Notes under the pieces: model-generated
The model's input: only the letters and a program-made list of their open reading frames with translations
Told to the model about the DNA's origin: nothing
Databases searched by the model: none
Made by a program: the position numbers and the translations under genes
Part shown: positions 1 through 8,591 of the stretch, in pieces
How positions within the stretch are numbered: the stretch's first letter is position 1
Layout of the letters: each line of letters starts with the position of its first letter
Assembly: GCF_023652955.1 (NCBI RefSeq)
Contig: NZ_JAKLOY010000009.1
Span: 62,001 to 126,000, forward strand
Source: Geomonas sp. Red32
GTDB lineage: Bacteria > Desulfobacterota > Desulfuromonadia > Geobacterales > Geobacteraceae
Reading direction: 5' to 3'
Length of the DNA: 64,000 nucleotides

Positions 1-282
1 ATCGAGCACCTCTTCTACTTCGATCCGCGGTCGCTGGAAATGCTGGCCAAGCGCCACGGTTTCCGGGTGCTCCACCGCGAGGCGGCGCGGAAGACCCTCA
101 CCGCCGACTATTTCTACCACCAGTTCGAGCGCTACCCCCACTGGCTGTTAACCCCGGTCTGCCGGGCCCTCCACCGCCTCCTCCCGAAGAGGATCCGGCA
201 GGGCAACTTCCGGATCACCATCGGCGAGATGGTGGTCCTGCTCGAGAAGATACCCCTCCCCGAAGGAGCTTCGCTGTCATGA
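1..282 (+). CDS. C-terminal end of a class I SAM-dependent methyltransferase (partial)
   Basis: The window opens inside this gene; an open frame runs from base 1 to a TGA at 280-282. The visible 93 residues include an 'EHLFYFDPRSLEMLA' stretch followed by 'HGFRVL', the usual late strand-helix region of Methyltransf_11/12/23 enzymes, where the text 'H..YF.p..l..ll...GF' precedes the last beta strands. The SAM-binding motif itself would lie upstream, outside the window, so the substrate cannot be stated. The stop overlaps the next start by four bases (ATGA), which implies translational coupling with the membrane protein downstream. A role in a glycan or cell-surface cluster is a guess from that neighbour. 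Confidence 0.6.
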   Translation: MEHLFYFDPRSLEMLAKRHGFRVLHREAARKTLTADYFYHQFERYPHWLLTPVCRALHRLLPKRIRQGNFRITIGEMVVLLEKIPLPEGASLS

Positions 283-2240
283 ACAACCAACCTAACCCCG
301 GTCCCGAAGAGAAACTGGTCCTGGGACACGTCGCCGTGCTGATTGCCGGTCTGCTGGCCGGCCTGCTGGCGGTCTATTTCTTCAACGGCATCGCCTTCGA
401 TTTCTCCGCCGAACTGGCCCGCGCTCGGCAGCTCGGGATCGTCAGCAAGACCATCCTCATGCAGTACGGGAAGGGGAGGGACGTCCTCAACTACCTCGCC
501 ATGGTCGGCTTCCCGATCTCCCTGGGAGTCCTCTCCTGGTTCGCTTGGACGCTCCTCGGCCACCGGCGGCAGGCGCTCCAGGAGGCCTTCGCCGCCGAGC
601 CGCCGCTACCCGGCGAGAAGGTGGCCCGGTGGGCCCTGGCGGTAGCGGCAATCGCCTACCTCGTCCTCTCCTTCAACGTGAATCTCTTCCACGTCCAGGC
701 CTACAACAGCTACGTCGGCGCCTGGCCCTTCCTCGGGGAGGAGGGGGAAAACCTCGCCTGGGCCCAGGCGCTCATGAACGGCGCCACCTACGGCAAGGAT
801 TTCCACTGCCTCTACGGCCCGATGCTGATCTGTCCGCTCGCCTGGTTCATGCGGGCCTTCGGCACCACCGTGGTGGCCGCGCGCGAGTACGGGTACCTGC
901 TGAACCTGGCCGCCTACGGCATCGTGCTCGCCTTCCTCTACCGCTCGCTCAAGACCACGGCCGGCTTCCTGATCGCTGCTGCCTGCTATTTCCTGATCTT
1001 CAAGCCGGAAACCCTGCTCGCTCCCAACGAGACCTACCTCCGGGTGGCGCTCGGGCTGGTGCCGATCCTGCTGGTGGCGCTCAGGAAAACGCCTGCGCCG
1101 TGGCGGATGCTGGTCGCCGGGGTGGTGCTCGGGCAATCGATTCTCTTCAGCCAGGAGGTCGGGATCTGCTCGCTGATCACCGTGCTGGTCCTCCTCGCGG
1201 TGCAGAAAAAGCCCGGGCAAAGCGGCGGGTTCCCGAAGGACGCCGGCCTCGTGGTGGGGGGGGCGCTCGTCTCCATGCTTCCCCTTTTGAGCTACTTCGC
1301 CTCGCACGGGGCGTTGAAGGCCTTTTTCGACAACCTGCTGGTACACCCCCGCCTGCTCGGGCTGGGCTTCACCGCGCTGGTCTTCCCGGACTTCAGGACC
1401 TTCCTGTCGGCACCCTTTTCGGGCGAGGCGATCTACCACTACTGGGTCATCTTCCTCTACATCGGTGCCGCGCTCTACCTGGTCCCGCTGCTCATCCTGG
1501 GGAGGAGGGACCGGGATATCCTGCTGAGGAGCGCGCTGCTCCTCTTCGGCGGCATCCTCTACCGCGCAGCGCTGGCCAGATCCGACGCCTACCACGTCCA
1601 GTTCGTCGCTCCCCCGGCCTTCCTGCTCGCCTTTCTCTTCGTGGAGGACGCCCTGCGTCTGGTGGCGAGGGAGAAATCCACCGCCCTGCTGAACGTCCGG
1701 CTGGCGATGGCGACCCTCATCATTGCCAGCATCTGCCTTCTGGCCGCCAATAGCGTTTACGTGAGCCCCGCGCGGGTGGCACTCGGGGAGGTGAAGTCGC
1801 TGACCGGCAAACTGACCCTGCACTCGACGGGGGTGGCGGTGCCGGACCTTCCCCGCGGTGGTATCGACTTCGACCCCAGAACCGCAGCCAGCGTGCGGAC
1901 CATCGGATCCTTCCTCGACCGCACCACCCGTCCCGGCGAGAACGTCTTCTTCTTTCCCAACGAGGCCGCCTACTATTTCCTCTTCAACCGCAACAACCCG
2001 ACCCGCTACGTGATCTCCTACTTCGCGGTGACCGCGGAGCAGCGCCGTGAGCTGATCGCCGACCTGGAGCGCAAGCGCCCCCAATACGCGGTATTCAGCC
2101 GCAACACCTGGCGGGTCGACAACATCCCGGAGAACATCCAGGTCCCCGAGGTGTGCGATTACCTTACCGCCAACTATGTTCCGGTCGCGGATGCCGGTGA
2201 CGTGGTGTTTCTCAAGCGGAAAGAGAAGGTGACCCCGTGA
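279..2240 (+). CDS. Polytopic membrane protein, GT-C glycosyltransferase-like
   Basis: A 653-residue protein with about ten hydrophobic segments between residues 15 and 500 and a soluble C-terminal domain of roughly 150 residues. The layout (short N-terminal helix, a large first loop after the early helices, many weak helices, then a C-terminal globular part) is that of GT-C type lipid-linked glycosyltransferases such as the ArnT/PMT or PglB-like families. I see no decisive catalytic motif, although the loop near residues 155-175 is rich in acidic and aromatic residues ('EEGENLAWAQALMNGATYGKDF'-like region). It overlaps the preceding methyltransferase and the following transporter by four bases each, so the three are probably co-transcribed. 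Function otherwise unknown. Confidence 0.65.
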   Translation: MNNQPNPGPEEKLVLGHVAVLIAGLLAGLLAVYFFNGIAFDFSAELARARQLGIVSKTILMQYGKGRDVLNYLAMVGFPISLGVLSWFAWTLLGHRRQALQEAFAAEPPLPGEKVARWALAVAAIAYLVLSFNVNLFHVQAYNSYVGAWPFLGEEGENLAWAQALMNGATYGKDFHCLYGPMLICPLAWFMRAFGTTVVAAREYGYLLNLAAYGIVLAFLYRSLKTTAGFLIAAACYFLIFKPETLLAPNETYLRVALGLVPILLVALRKTPAPWRMLVAGVVLGQSILFSQEVGICSLITVLVLLAVQKKPGQSGGFPKDAGLVVGGALVSMLPLLSYFASHGALKAFFDNLLVHPRLLGLGFTALVFPDFRTFLSAPFSGEAIYHYWVIFLYIGAALYLVPLLILGRRDRDILLRSALLLFGGILYRAALARSDAYHVQFVAPPAFLLAFLFVEDALRLVAREKSTALLNVRLAMATLIIASICLLAANSVYVSPARVALGEVKSLTGKLTLHSTGVAVPDLPRGGIDFDPRTAASVRTIGSFLDRTTRPGENVFFFPNEAAYYFLFNRNNPTRYVISYFAVTAEQRRELIADLERKRPQYAVFSRNTWRVDNIPENIQVPEVCDYLTANYVPVADAGDVVFLKRKEKVTP

Positions 2241-2674
2241 CCAATCTGCTCTGGGTGGCCCTGATGTTCTGCGGCGGGGCTGCCATCGCGGTGCAGCCCT
2301 CCATCAATGCGCGCCTGGCCCAGAAGGTTGGGGTGATCGAAAGCGCCTGCATCTCCTTTGCGGTGGGAACGCTGGTGCTCTTCTTGGTGCTGGCGGTGCA
2401 GGGGAAGGTGAGTGTGAAGGGAATGGGGGATACCGTGTGGTGGGAGTGGACGGGGGGAGCGCTCGGCGCCTTCTTCGTCTCCATGGCGCTCTTCCTGGTT
2501 CCCCGGATCGGCACCACGGCGGCCATGGCGGTCACCATCGCCGCCCAGCTGACCGCCGGGATCATCCTGGACCACTATGGAGCCTTCGGCCTGAGGCACA
2601 TCCCGCTGGACGGCAAGCGGGTAATCGGGAGCCTTCTCCTCTTCGCCGGCGCCGCCCTCATCGCCCGCCGCTAG
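2237..2674 (+). CDS. YdcZ (DUF606) family DMT-type transporter
   Basis: A 145-residue, four- or five-helix membrane protein of the YdcZ/DUF606 branch of the drug/metabolite transporter superfamily. The recognisable family pattern is 'GGAAIAVQPSINARLAQKVG' near the N-terminus, followed by 'SFAVGT' and later 'GTTAAMAVTIAAQLTAGIILDHYGAFG' (described here in part). Such proteins are one half of a ten-helix DMT and usually act as homo- or heterodimers; substrates are mostly unknown. The start is GTG, overlapping the upstream stop in GTGA. No partner half-transporter is visible next to it. Confidence 0.85.
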   Translation: MTNLLWVALMFCGGAAIAVQPSINARLAQKVGVIESACISFAVGTLVLFLVLAVQGKVSVKGMGDTVWWEWTGGALGAFFVSMALFLVPRIGTTAAMAVTIAAQLTAGIILDHYGAFGLRHIPLDGKRVIGSLLLFAGAALIARR

Positions 2675-2757
2675 CCGGGGACTGGCTCCGGAAGGTGCCT
2701 GTCTCCTTGCCGGATCTTAAGTGAATGAAATAATAGTCGAAAATAGAGGGAGAGAGT

Positions 2758-2913
2758 ATGTGGTGGCTTAGACTGGTGGCGATCGTGGCCATCCTGTTGG
2801 CGGGGATCTACCTGATCGCCTTTCTGGAAGAGAAGCTGGTGAGCGGCCCGCGCAGGCGGATGCTGGAGAAAAAGGCGCGCGAGAAGCTCAAGGGAAACGG
2901 CAAGAAGGAGTAG
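2758..2913 (+). CDS. Small single-pass membrane protein, 51 aa
   Basis: A short frame starting with ATG at 2758 behind a purine-rich ribosome site (GAGGGAGAGAG ending two bases before the start). The product begins 'MWWLRLVAIVAILLAGIYL', a clear transmembrane helix, followed by a strongly basic cytoplasmic tail ending in KGNGKKE. By the positive-inside rule the tail is cytoplasmic. It stops nine bases before the end of the convergent DUF1634 gene. No family is recognised; it is reported because the start signal and helix are good. Confidence 0.55.
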   Translation: MWWLRLVAIVAILLAGIYLIAFLEEKLVSGPRRRMLEKKAREKLKGNGKKE

Positions 2914-2922
2914 GCGGTAGTG

Positions 2923-3240
2923 TTACCCGGCCCGGCCGAGAATGATCCCCGCCGCCAGTGCGGCGAGCACCACCAGGGAGAAGAGGGCGTAGTGCCATTC
3001 CCGGTCCCTCAGGAAGATGACGAAGGCCGCCAGCACCCGCAGGATCGGGGTCCCGAGCAGCACCAGCAGCCCGGCGGTGATCATCTTGGTGGCGAACGGC
3101 TCGTGGATGGCCATCCCCGCAATCCCTCCCGCCAGCAGGAAGGCCGCAACGATGGAGCCGATCCGCAAGAGCCTCGCCAGCACCAGCTCGATCGCCTCGT
3201 GGCGGCTCACCTCTTCATGCCCGTGTTCGCTTACCACCAC
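2923..3240 (-). CDS. DUF1634 family membrane protein
   Basis: About 105 residues beginning at GTG 3240 (or the adjacent GTG 3237), preceded by a GGGGGGTGA ribosome site lying inside the end of the upstream gene. Three hydrophobic segments ('IGSIVAAFLLAGGIAG', 'MITAGLLVLLGTPILRVLAAF', 'YALFSLVVLAALAAGIILG') and the 'GLLVLLGTPILRV' stretch fit DUF1634. Members of this family are nearly always encoded next to TauE/SafE permeases, as here, where the two genes overlap by ten bases. It is probably an accessory subunit of that exporter; the biochemical role is not known. Confidence 0.8.
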   Translation of the reverse strand: MVVSEHGHEEVSRHEAIELVLARLLRIGSIVAAFLLAGGIAGMAIHEPFATKMITAGLLVLLGTPILRVLAAFVIFLRDREWHYALFSLVVLAALAAGIILGRAG

Positions 3241-4070
3241 TTCACCCCCCGGTAGATCATTTCGATAGCGGTATAGATTATCAGCGGGAGGAAGAGGACC
3301 CTGACGCGGGAGGCCTTCATCCGTACCATGAGCCGCGCCCCCAGCACCGCCCCCAGCAAGACCCCGAGCACCACCGGCCCGGCGATCAGCGGCTTCACGT
3401 CGCCGCGGGCGAAGTAGACCACCGCGCCCGAGGCAGCCGTCACCCCGATCATGAAATTGGAGGTGGCCGTGGAGGCCTTGAACGGCATCTTCATCACCTG
3501 GTCCATGGCCGGCACCTTGAACATCCCCGCGCCGATCCCCAAGAGCCCGGCGGCGGCCCCGGAGAAGTACATGAGGATCAAGCCCGGCACCGTCCCGGTC
3601 ACCTGGTATTCCACCCGGTGGCCGAGCGCCTTGTCGAAGTAGGAGCCGGTCAGCTTGAGCTTGGTGGAGATATGGTCCGGGGTGACTCCGATGGGGAGCT
3701 CGTGCTTTCTCGCCTTGAACATGTTGTAGGCGGAGTAGGAGAGGAGGACCCCGAAGAGGATGAACAGCATCCGCTGGTTGATGATCCCCGCGATGAGCGC
3801 CCCGGAAAGCGCCCCCAGCGAGGTCCCCATCTCCAGCCAGATGGCCACCCGCGTGTTGGTCAGCCGGTCCCTCAAAAAGGCGACCGCCGCTCCGGTCGAG
3901 GTGGCGATGATCGAAACGGTGGAAGCCGCCACCGCGTCCCGTACGCCGACGCCGAACCCGAGAGTGAGGGCCGGGACGATGATGATCCCCCCTCCCAGCC
4001 CCAGGATGGCACCGATTACCCCCGCCCCCAGTCCCACCAGAAACATCTCGAAGACTTGCCAACTCGCCAC
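3231..4070 (-). CDS. TauE/SafE family sulfite/organosulfonate exporter
   Basis: A 279-residue permease starting at a GTG at 4070. The N-terminal 'GLGAGVIGAILGLGGGIIIVPAL' region and the repeat copy 'GAAAGLLGIGAGMFKVPAM' around residue 175 are the duplicated GxGGGxxxVP signature of the TauE/SafE fold. Eight or so helices are visible. Family members move sulfite, sulfoacetate or other small sulfur or carbon anions across the inner membrane. A sulfate-uptake operon lies 25 kb away, but there is no direct evidence for sulfur specificity here. It is translated ahead of and overlapping the DUF1634 gene. Confidence 0.88.
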   Translation of the reverse strand: MASWQVFEMFLVGLGAGVIGAILGLGGGIIIVPALTLGFGVGVRDAVAASTVSIIATSTGAAVAFLRDRLTNTRVAIWLEMGTSLGALSGALIAGIINQRMLFILFGVLLSYSAYNMFKARKHELPIGVTPDHISTKLKLTGSYFDKALGHRVEYQVTGTVPGLILMYFSGAAAGLLGIGAGMFKVPAMDQVMKMPFKASTATSNFMIGVTAASGAVVYFARGDVKPLIAGPVVLGVLLGAVLGARLMVRMKASRVRVLFLPLIIYTAIEMIYRGVKWW

Positions 4071-4092
4071 TGAACCCGCCCGTCACCACCAA

Positions 4093-4528
4093 GATTTTCC
4101 AACCGCGCCAATCTACGCGATGGCGGAGTTGCTTGCAAATTAAAAAAAATTATAATTAGCCTGCCTAAGCCCCTGTTTCGCCGTAAGAAATTCTCCCGCC
4201 AACCTGCACAAAGAATAGGCTTGGCTGCCTTTATTTTAGGTTTTCTAACGGTGGGGGCGCCAAGGTGCCGGCGGCAACTTCAGTGATGGCAACGGTTTTA
4301 CCGTCTATCGGCCGGATGGCACACCTTCTGCTTAGGTAGGGAAGCGATCTGAGAGCACAAGGCAGTGAGACAGGTCGGTCCGTGATAGTCGCAGGCAAAT
4401 TCTCCGCCGATGGAGAGATTGTCTCTTTTCGATCAAAGTCTTGAAAGGGGGGAAGTTCAGCCGGTGAAGGCTGTTTCGATGCAGGCAGTACTGATTGAAC
4501 TTATCACTAAATTACAAAGGAGTAAGAA
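4093..4528. other. Intergenic region, divergent, with a possible coding relic
   Basis: This 436-base stretch separates the exporter (minus) from the secreted beta-protein (plus). It must hold both promoters but no strong -35/-10 pair stands out. On the plus strand an open frame ending at TAG 4333-4335 reads from 4261 as 'QGAGGNFSDGNGFTVYRPDG', which looks like the end of a protein-coding sequence but has no start codon or ribosome site and may be a relic. The rest (4336-4515) shows imperfect hairpins; I checked it for a GEMM/c-di-GMP riboswitch and could not fit one. A ribosome site AAAGGAG lies at 4516-4522. Confidence 0.4.
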
Positions 4529-5335
4529 ATGAAAAAGCTTTCCAAGGTTCTCACACTGGCAATGGCGCTGACTCTCGGAGCAACCGGTGTCGCGATGGCG
4601 ACTCCGTCGACCCAGATCTGGATCCCGTCCACCGACGTCCAGGCCTTCGGCACCTTCCACCTCGGCATCGACAACTACCTGAGGGCTTCCGGCGTCGGCA
4701 GGGCCTCCGGCGACCCGACTCACCGCGACGCCAACGTGTACGATATCGGCCCGGTCGCCGGTTTCCTCCCCTTCGAGAAGCTCCAGGGCGAGATCGGCTT
4801 CGACTACCTCTCCACCGGCACCGAGCCTAACGATAACCATCCGTGGAGTGCGAACATCAAGATCGGCACCCCCGAAGACTCCCTCTTCAAGAACTCCCCG
4901 GCCCTCGCCGTCGGCGGTTACAACCTCGGACCCTCCCTCTCCAAATCCGTCGCTCCCGGCGTAGTCTCCGGTCAGAACATCCTCTACGGCCTGGCTGCCA
5001 AGACCCTCCCTGCCTTCGGATCCATCCCCTCCCTGGGCCGTCTGTCGGTCGGCTACTATGGCGGCGCCGAGAGGGCGCTCATCGGAACCGACGGCAGCAC
5101 CCAAAACCACGGCCTGCTCGCCTCCTGGGACCGTTCCATGGCGGAGATCTCCGACAAGCTCTGGATGGGCGTCGACTACCAGGGTGGCAAGAACGTGGAC
5201 AGCGCCGTGAACTTCGGTGCCTCCTGGAACTTCGCCAAGAACGTCTCCGTCATCTTCGGCTATGACGTCTACCTGTACAAGTCCCTGGCCGGCAACAACA
5301 CCTTCACCACCCAGCTCGACATCAACTTCCCGTAA
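4529..5335 (+). CDS. Secreted beta-barrel-like protein with signal peptide
   Basis: A 268-residue protein with a classical Sec signal peptide (MKKLSKVLTLAMALTLGATG...AMA, cleavage near residue 24). The mature part alternates polar and hydrophobic residues and is rich in Gly, Asn and aromatics ('LQGEIGFDYLS', 'RLSVGYYGG', 'LWMGVDYQGG', 'VSVIFGYDVYLY'), and ends with an amphipathic strand 'TFTTQLDINFP'. This is the pattern of a small outer-membrane beta-barrel. No family name is recognised. The ribosome site AAAGGAG is well spaced and a strong terminator follows at 5380, so it is a single-gene unit. Confidence 0.65.
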   Translation: MKKLSKVLTLAMALTLGATGVAMATPSTQIWIPSTDVQAFGTFHLGIDNYLRASGVGRASGDPTHRDANVYDIGPVAGFLPFEKLQGEIGFDYLSTGTEPNDNHPWSANIKIGTPEDSLFKNSPALAVGGYNLGPSLSKSVAPGVVSGQNILYGLAAKTLPAFGSIPSLGRLSVGYYGGAERALIGTDGSTQNHGLLASWDRSMAEISDKLWMGVDYQGGKNVDSAVNFGASWNFAKNVSVIFGYDVYLYKSLAGNNTFTTQLDINFP

Positions 5336-5379
5336 CCGGTCAGGCTTCCGCCTGGCGACCCGGCAGCACACTGTGAGTG

Positions 5380-5414
5380 AAAGCCGCACCCCGTCTCCTG
5401 GGGGTGCGGCTTTT
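5380..5414 (+). terminator. Rho-independent terminator of the secreted protein gene
   Basis: A 13-base stem (AAAGCCGCACCCC pairing with GGGGTGCGGCTTT) with a short loop, followed by TTATTTT. It sits 45 bases after the stop at 5335. Confidence 0.85.
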
Positions 5415-5572
5415 ATTTTGGGATAGCTCACCCCCTCCCCTTGAGGGAGGGGGCAAGGGGGTGGGGGAAGCTTCCACGAAGTGACAACGTAGACCAAAGG
5501 AGATTTTTATCCCGACTCCTGTAAAAAACCTTGACCGGCCTCGCCCGCTATGTTAGAAAAGGTGACTCATGA

Positions 5573-5649
<77 letters not shown>

Positions 5650-5656
5650 AATAATC

Positions 5657-5690
5657 AAAGGCACCCGGTTTCGACCAGGTGCCTTTTTCA
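5657..5690 (+). terminator. Terminator after tRNA-fMet (GGCACCCGG family)
   Basis: AAAGGCACC-cGGT-ttcg-ACC-aGGTGCCTTTTT forms a strong hairpin with a T run. The same stem recurs at several other gene ends in this window. Confidence 0.85.
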
Positions 5691-5940
5691 GTTTTGCGCC
5701 TTGTCTCACCACACCCTCATCCATCCTTTCTAGCCCACATCCGTCTCTTTCCCTCGTCTTGCCTAGACATTTTGCAACTTTGCAAGCCTGACCCGAACCT
5801 CTTCCCAGATATTCTTACTTGGGCGACCCTGGTGCGACTAGGGTGACGCAAATGCACTGTCTTTCTGTAAAAATACTTATGTGAATGTGGTAATATGATA
5901 CGACATTGCCAATTAAATTGAGCACCGGAGGAGGGTACGA

Positions 5941-6948
5941 ATGAGGGCAAAAATTTATTGTGGTTTCTCAAAACTCTGCCAACTCTTGGTACTAGCCATT
6001 CTGATATCCTCATGTGGTGGGGGCGGTGGAAATCCCTCCTCCCAGATTCAGGTTAATTTGGTCAGTAAGTCAAATTGGCATGGGGTGGACGAGCTTTCCA
6101 ATTCTCCGCAGCTTCATGCTGTTGGGTACGCCGACAACCTATTTTTTGCAGTGGGGATCGGGTACAACTACATTCAAAGTTCCGCTGATGGGGTGACTTG
6201 GTCCATTTTAACCAACAGCTATGACCTTGGAAACTTAAAGGATTTCGCATCAAACGGAAATGAATTGGTCGCGGTAGGGGGGGCTGATACGGTGATCACT
6301 TCAGATGATAACTTTTCTACCTTTCAGACGTACCATTCAGGTATAGTCGAATATTTCAATACAGTCAGTTATGGCAACGGAATTTTTATTGCCAGTGGCG
6401 CTACCAGTTACGGCGAAAGCTGTGTCATCATGACTTCAACGGATGGGATCCATTGGACCAGTAGATTAAACCAACCTCTCCTTTGGATCTTTAAGATAGT
6501 ATATGGTGACGGAACTTTCGTTGCTGTTGGCTCTAATGAATCTGGTGGAATTGTCATGACTTCAGTCGATAATGGAACAACTTGGGTCACAAGGCAGTCA
6601 GGACTTTCGAACTCTTTCAGCGATATTGCCTACGGACATAACACTTTTGTTGCGGTGGGAGGGGGAGGTGCGATTCTTACCTCAACTGATGCTGGAACTA
6701 CATGGACCAGCTCTCCCAGTGGAACAACCTATGGCATCAATGGAATCACCTTCGGAAAAGGTGTTTTCGCAGCAGTATCAGGGGACTATTCATCTCACAT
6801 CGATCAAATTCTAGTTTCCAACGATAACGGGGTGCACTGGTCGGTGATGAGCTTCACAGGCCAGTACTGGCTCAACAAAATTGCTTACGGGAATGGCCGT
6901 TTTGTTGCCGTGGGGAATTACGGGCTGTATTACTCCGATACCTTTTGA
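5941..6948 (+). CDS. Beta-propeller lipoprotein with BNR/sialidase-like repeats
   Basis: A 335-residue protein with a lipoprotein signal (lipobox ISSC followed by five glycines, Cys at about residue 25), so it is probably anchored in the outer membrane. The rest is built from about six repeats of the form 'YGNGxFVAVGxxGxIxTSxDxGxTWT', for example near residues 180-200, 225-245 and 265-285. The S/T-x-D-x-G-x-x-W Asp-box is typical of BNR/sialidase-like propellers used as binding or photosystem-stability-factor-like modules; catalytic sialidase residues are not evident. Base composition is clearly lower in GC than the neighbours and codon use is different. Together with its place between tRNA-fMet and a partial tRNA copy, this suggests horizontal acquisition. 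Confidence 0.75.
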   Translation: MRAKIYCGFSKLCQLLVLAILISSCGGGGGNPSSQIQVNLVSKSNWHGVDELSNSPQLHAVGYADNLFFAVGIGYNYIQSSADGVTWSILTNSYDLGNLKDFASNGNELVAVGGADTVITSDDNFSTFQTYHSGIVEYFNTVSYGNGIFIASGATSYGESCVIMTSTDGIHWTSRLNQPLLWIFKIVYGDGTFVAVGSNESGGIVMTSVDNGTTWVTRQSGLSNSFSDIAYGHNTFVAVGGGGAILTSTDAGTTWTSSPSGTTYGINGITFGKGVFAAVSGDYSSHIDQILVSNDNGVHWSVMSFTGQYWLNKIAYGNGRFVAVGNYGLYYSDTF

Positions 6949-7137
6949 CCAAACTGTCTCCGTTGTGTGGCGATTTTTACCGAATTGCCCTTGACTCAAC
7001 CTTACTCGGTTGGACTGAAGACACACCGAAGGTTAAGGCAAATGTTGAATTTATGGTTTAAGTATGGTGGGTTATAAAACCCTTGTTGAAGAGCGTCTGA
7101 CGACGGCCTTGTCCCAGACGGAGGGCCTAGTTGCCAA

Positions 7138-7830
7138 TCAGACCGCCGTACCGAAAAGGGCGCCTATTGCCGCCGTGGCCGCCATCGCCAGGGCTCCCCA
7201 CAGAGCGACACGAACTGCCCCGACAACAACGCTTGCCCCCCCGGCTCGGGCCGCCAGAGCGCCCAGAATCCCCAGGCACAAAAGGGAGCCACCTGCCACC
7301 ACGGGAATGAAATAGGCCTTTGGACTTAATAAGGCCATGAGTAGCGGCAAGGCTGCACCCAGTGAAAAAGTCACTGCAGAGGCCAGTGCCGCCTGCAGGG
7401 GACGGGCTATGACTATTTCTGAAATTCCCAGTTCGTCGCGCGCATGTGCCTCTAGCGCATCGTGTGCCATAAGCTGCTCGGCGACCTGCCTGGCGAGTGA
7501 GGGCTCAAGTCCTCTCCCGACATATATGGCCGCCAACTCCTGGCACTCGGACACGATGTCCGTCTTAAGCTCACGTCGCTCACGGTCAAGATCGGCCTTC
7601 TCGGTGTCGGCCTGTGAACTGACGGACACATACTCTCCCGCAGCCATTGACATGGCACCTGCCACCAAGCCCGCTACTCCCGCTAACAGCACATTGCCCC
7701 GCACGGCGTCAGCGGCTGCGACCCCCACAACGAGGCTTGCGGTCGAAAGGATTCCATCGTTTGCGCCCAGTACCGCCGCCCGCAGCCAACCGATCCTGGT
7801 TGCATAGTGCCGCTCCAGATGTTTAGGCAT
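7138..7830 (-). CDS. VIT1/CCC1 family Fe2+/Mn2+ transporter
   Basis: About 230 residues starting with 'MPKHLERHYATRIGWLRAAVLGANDGILSTASLVVGVAAA', the canonical VIT1/CCC1 N-terminus, in which the GANDG(I)xSTxSLV block forms helix 1. 'AGAMSMAAGEYVSVSSQADTE' is the second hallmark, and three further helices lie at the C-terminus. Members export Fe2+ or Mn2+ from the cytoplasm against protons. The ATG at 7830 is chosen because GGTGGGGAG lies just upstream and the family normally starts here; an in-frame ATG at 7863 would add 11 residues. The soluble cytoplasmic metal-binding loop ('LDRERRELKTDI...') is present. It lies in the tRNA-flanked segment and has no obvious operon partner. Confidence 0.88.
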   Translation of the reverse strand: MPKHLERHYATRIGWLRAAVLGANDGILSTASLVVGVAAADAVRGNVLLAGVAGLVAGAMSMAAGEYVSVSSQADTEKADLDRERRELKTDIVSECQELAAIYVGRGLEPSLARQVAEQLMAHDALEAHARDELGISEIVIARPLQAALASAVTFSLGAALPLLMALLSPKAYFIPVVAGGSLLCLGILGALAARAGGASVVVGAVRVALWGALAMAATAAIGALFGTAV

Positions 7831-7863
7831 TCTCCCCACCTGTGGTTTTGTCATTGGCTCCAT

Positions 7864-8591
7864 CGTTCAAATCCGCATGGATCAGATGCTCAACTTTGTT
7901 TAACTGCCAATACGGACAATCATAGACGGTTAACGGATATGAATTATACCATCCATAAACCTGCAGTCGAGGGGCCTATGTATTCTGGATTTCAGGTTTT
8001 TGTAGCTATTTTTGACAAATCTTGCATAGCCAAAAAATCTGTTTGACAGCAAACGAATTCAAGGGGCCGCGTCTGTACTTTTTACATTTTCCTTGTTGCT
8101 ACCAAATTCAGTAAAGTTTACAGACCCACCTCCCAAGGTTCCCGGAGGCTTACACATAACCCGAAGGTCACAAGTTCAAATTCTGTCCCCGCAACCAAAT
8201 AATCAAAGGCATCCGGTTTCGACCGGGTGCCTTTTTCAGTTTTAGCCCCCTTCTAACTCCCCCACCAGACTCTTATCCACTCGGCAACATAACAACTCCA
8301 GCCGTCACCGGATTCAGGTGAACATAACGGACCAACTCCGGGAGGTAGGAATCTGTGTCTACCGGGAGGGCGTTGTAACGTCCATCCAGTGGGGCTCCGA
8401 GGCCGCCCCGACAACCCCGGCCGCCTCAAGGTGGACGGGGTAGCGTTTGACGCTATAATTGGCTGGCCATTTGTGTGACCAGCACAAAAATTACTCTCAG
8501 AGCATGAAGAGTGTCTCTGTTGCTGCCGATGAGCTCTACAGTCGACGGTTTTTGTCTAAAAAAATATTGTCATGACGTTGGAGTAGCAATC
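7864..8591. other. Intergenic region with partial tRNA copy and kinase promoter area
   Basis: About 730 bases without a convincing gene. It contains the degraded tRNA-fMet/terminator copy at 8155-8238 (separate entry). A TATAAT box at 8454-8459 could serve the kinase gene, though its -35 partner is poor. Between 8240 and 8450 I see only imperfect GC-rich hairpins. The lower-GC stretch 7900-8130 resembles the foreign segment to its left. Confidence 0.4.
8155..8238 (+). repeat. Degraded direct copy of tRNA-fMet 3' part plus terminator
   Basis: From the anticodon CAT onward this is almost identical to 5607-5690: 'CATAACCCGAAGGTCACA', the T loop, 'CCCCGCAACCAAATAATCAAA' and the GGCA-CCGG hairpin. 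Differences are two bases in the T stem (G to A and C to T, breaking pairing) and a few in the hairpin. The D arm and 5' acceptor strand are missing, so it cannot be a working tRNA. Its form is that expected of the far att site left by an element integrated in the tRNA 3' end. Confidence 0.85.

Noticed and set aside
4093-4528. GEMM (c-di-GMP) riboswitch before the secreted beta-protein
   Set aside because: Such riboswitches are common in Geobacter, but I could not place the conserved core or the paired stems in this sequence.
8155-8200. A second tRNA-Met gene
   Set aside because: The D arm and 5' acceptor strand are missing and the T stem has a mismatch, so it is only a partial copy.
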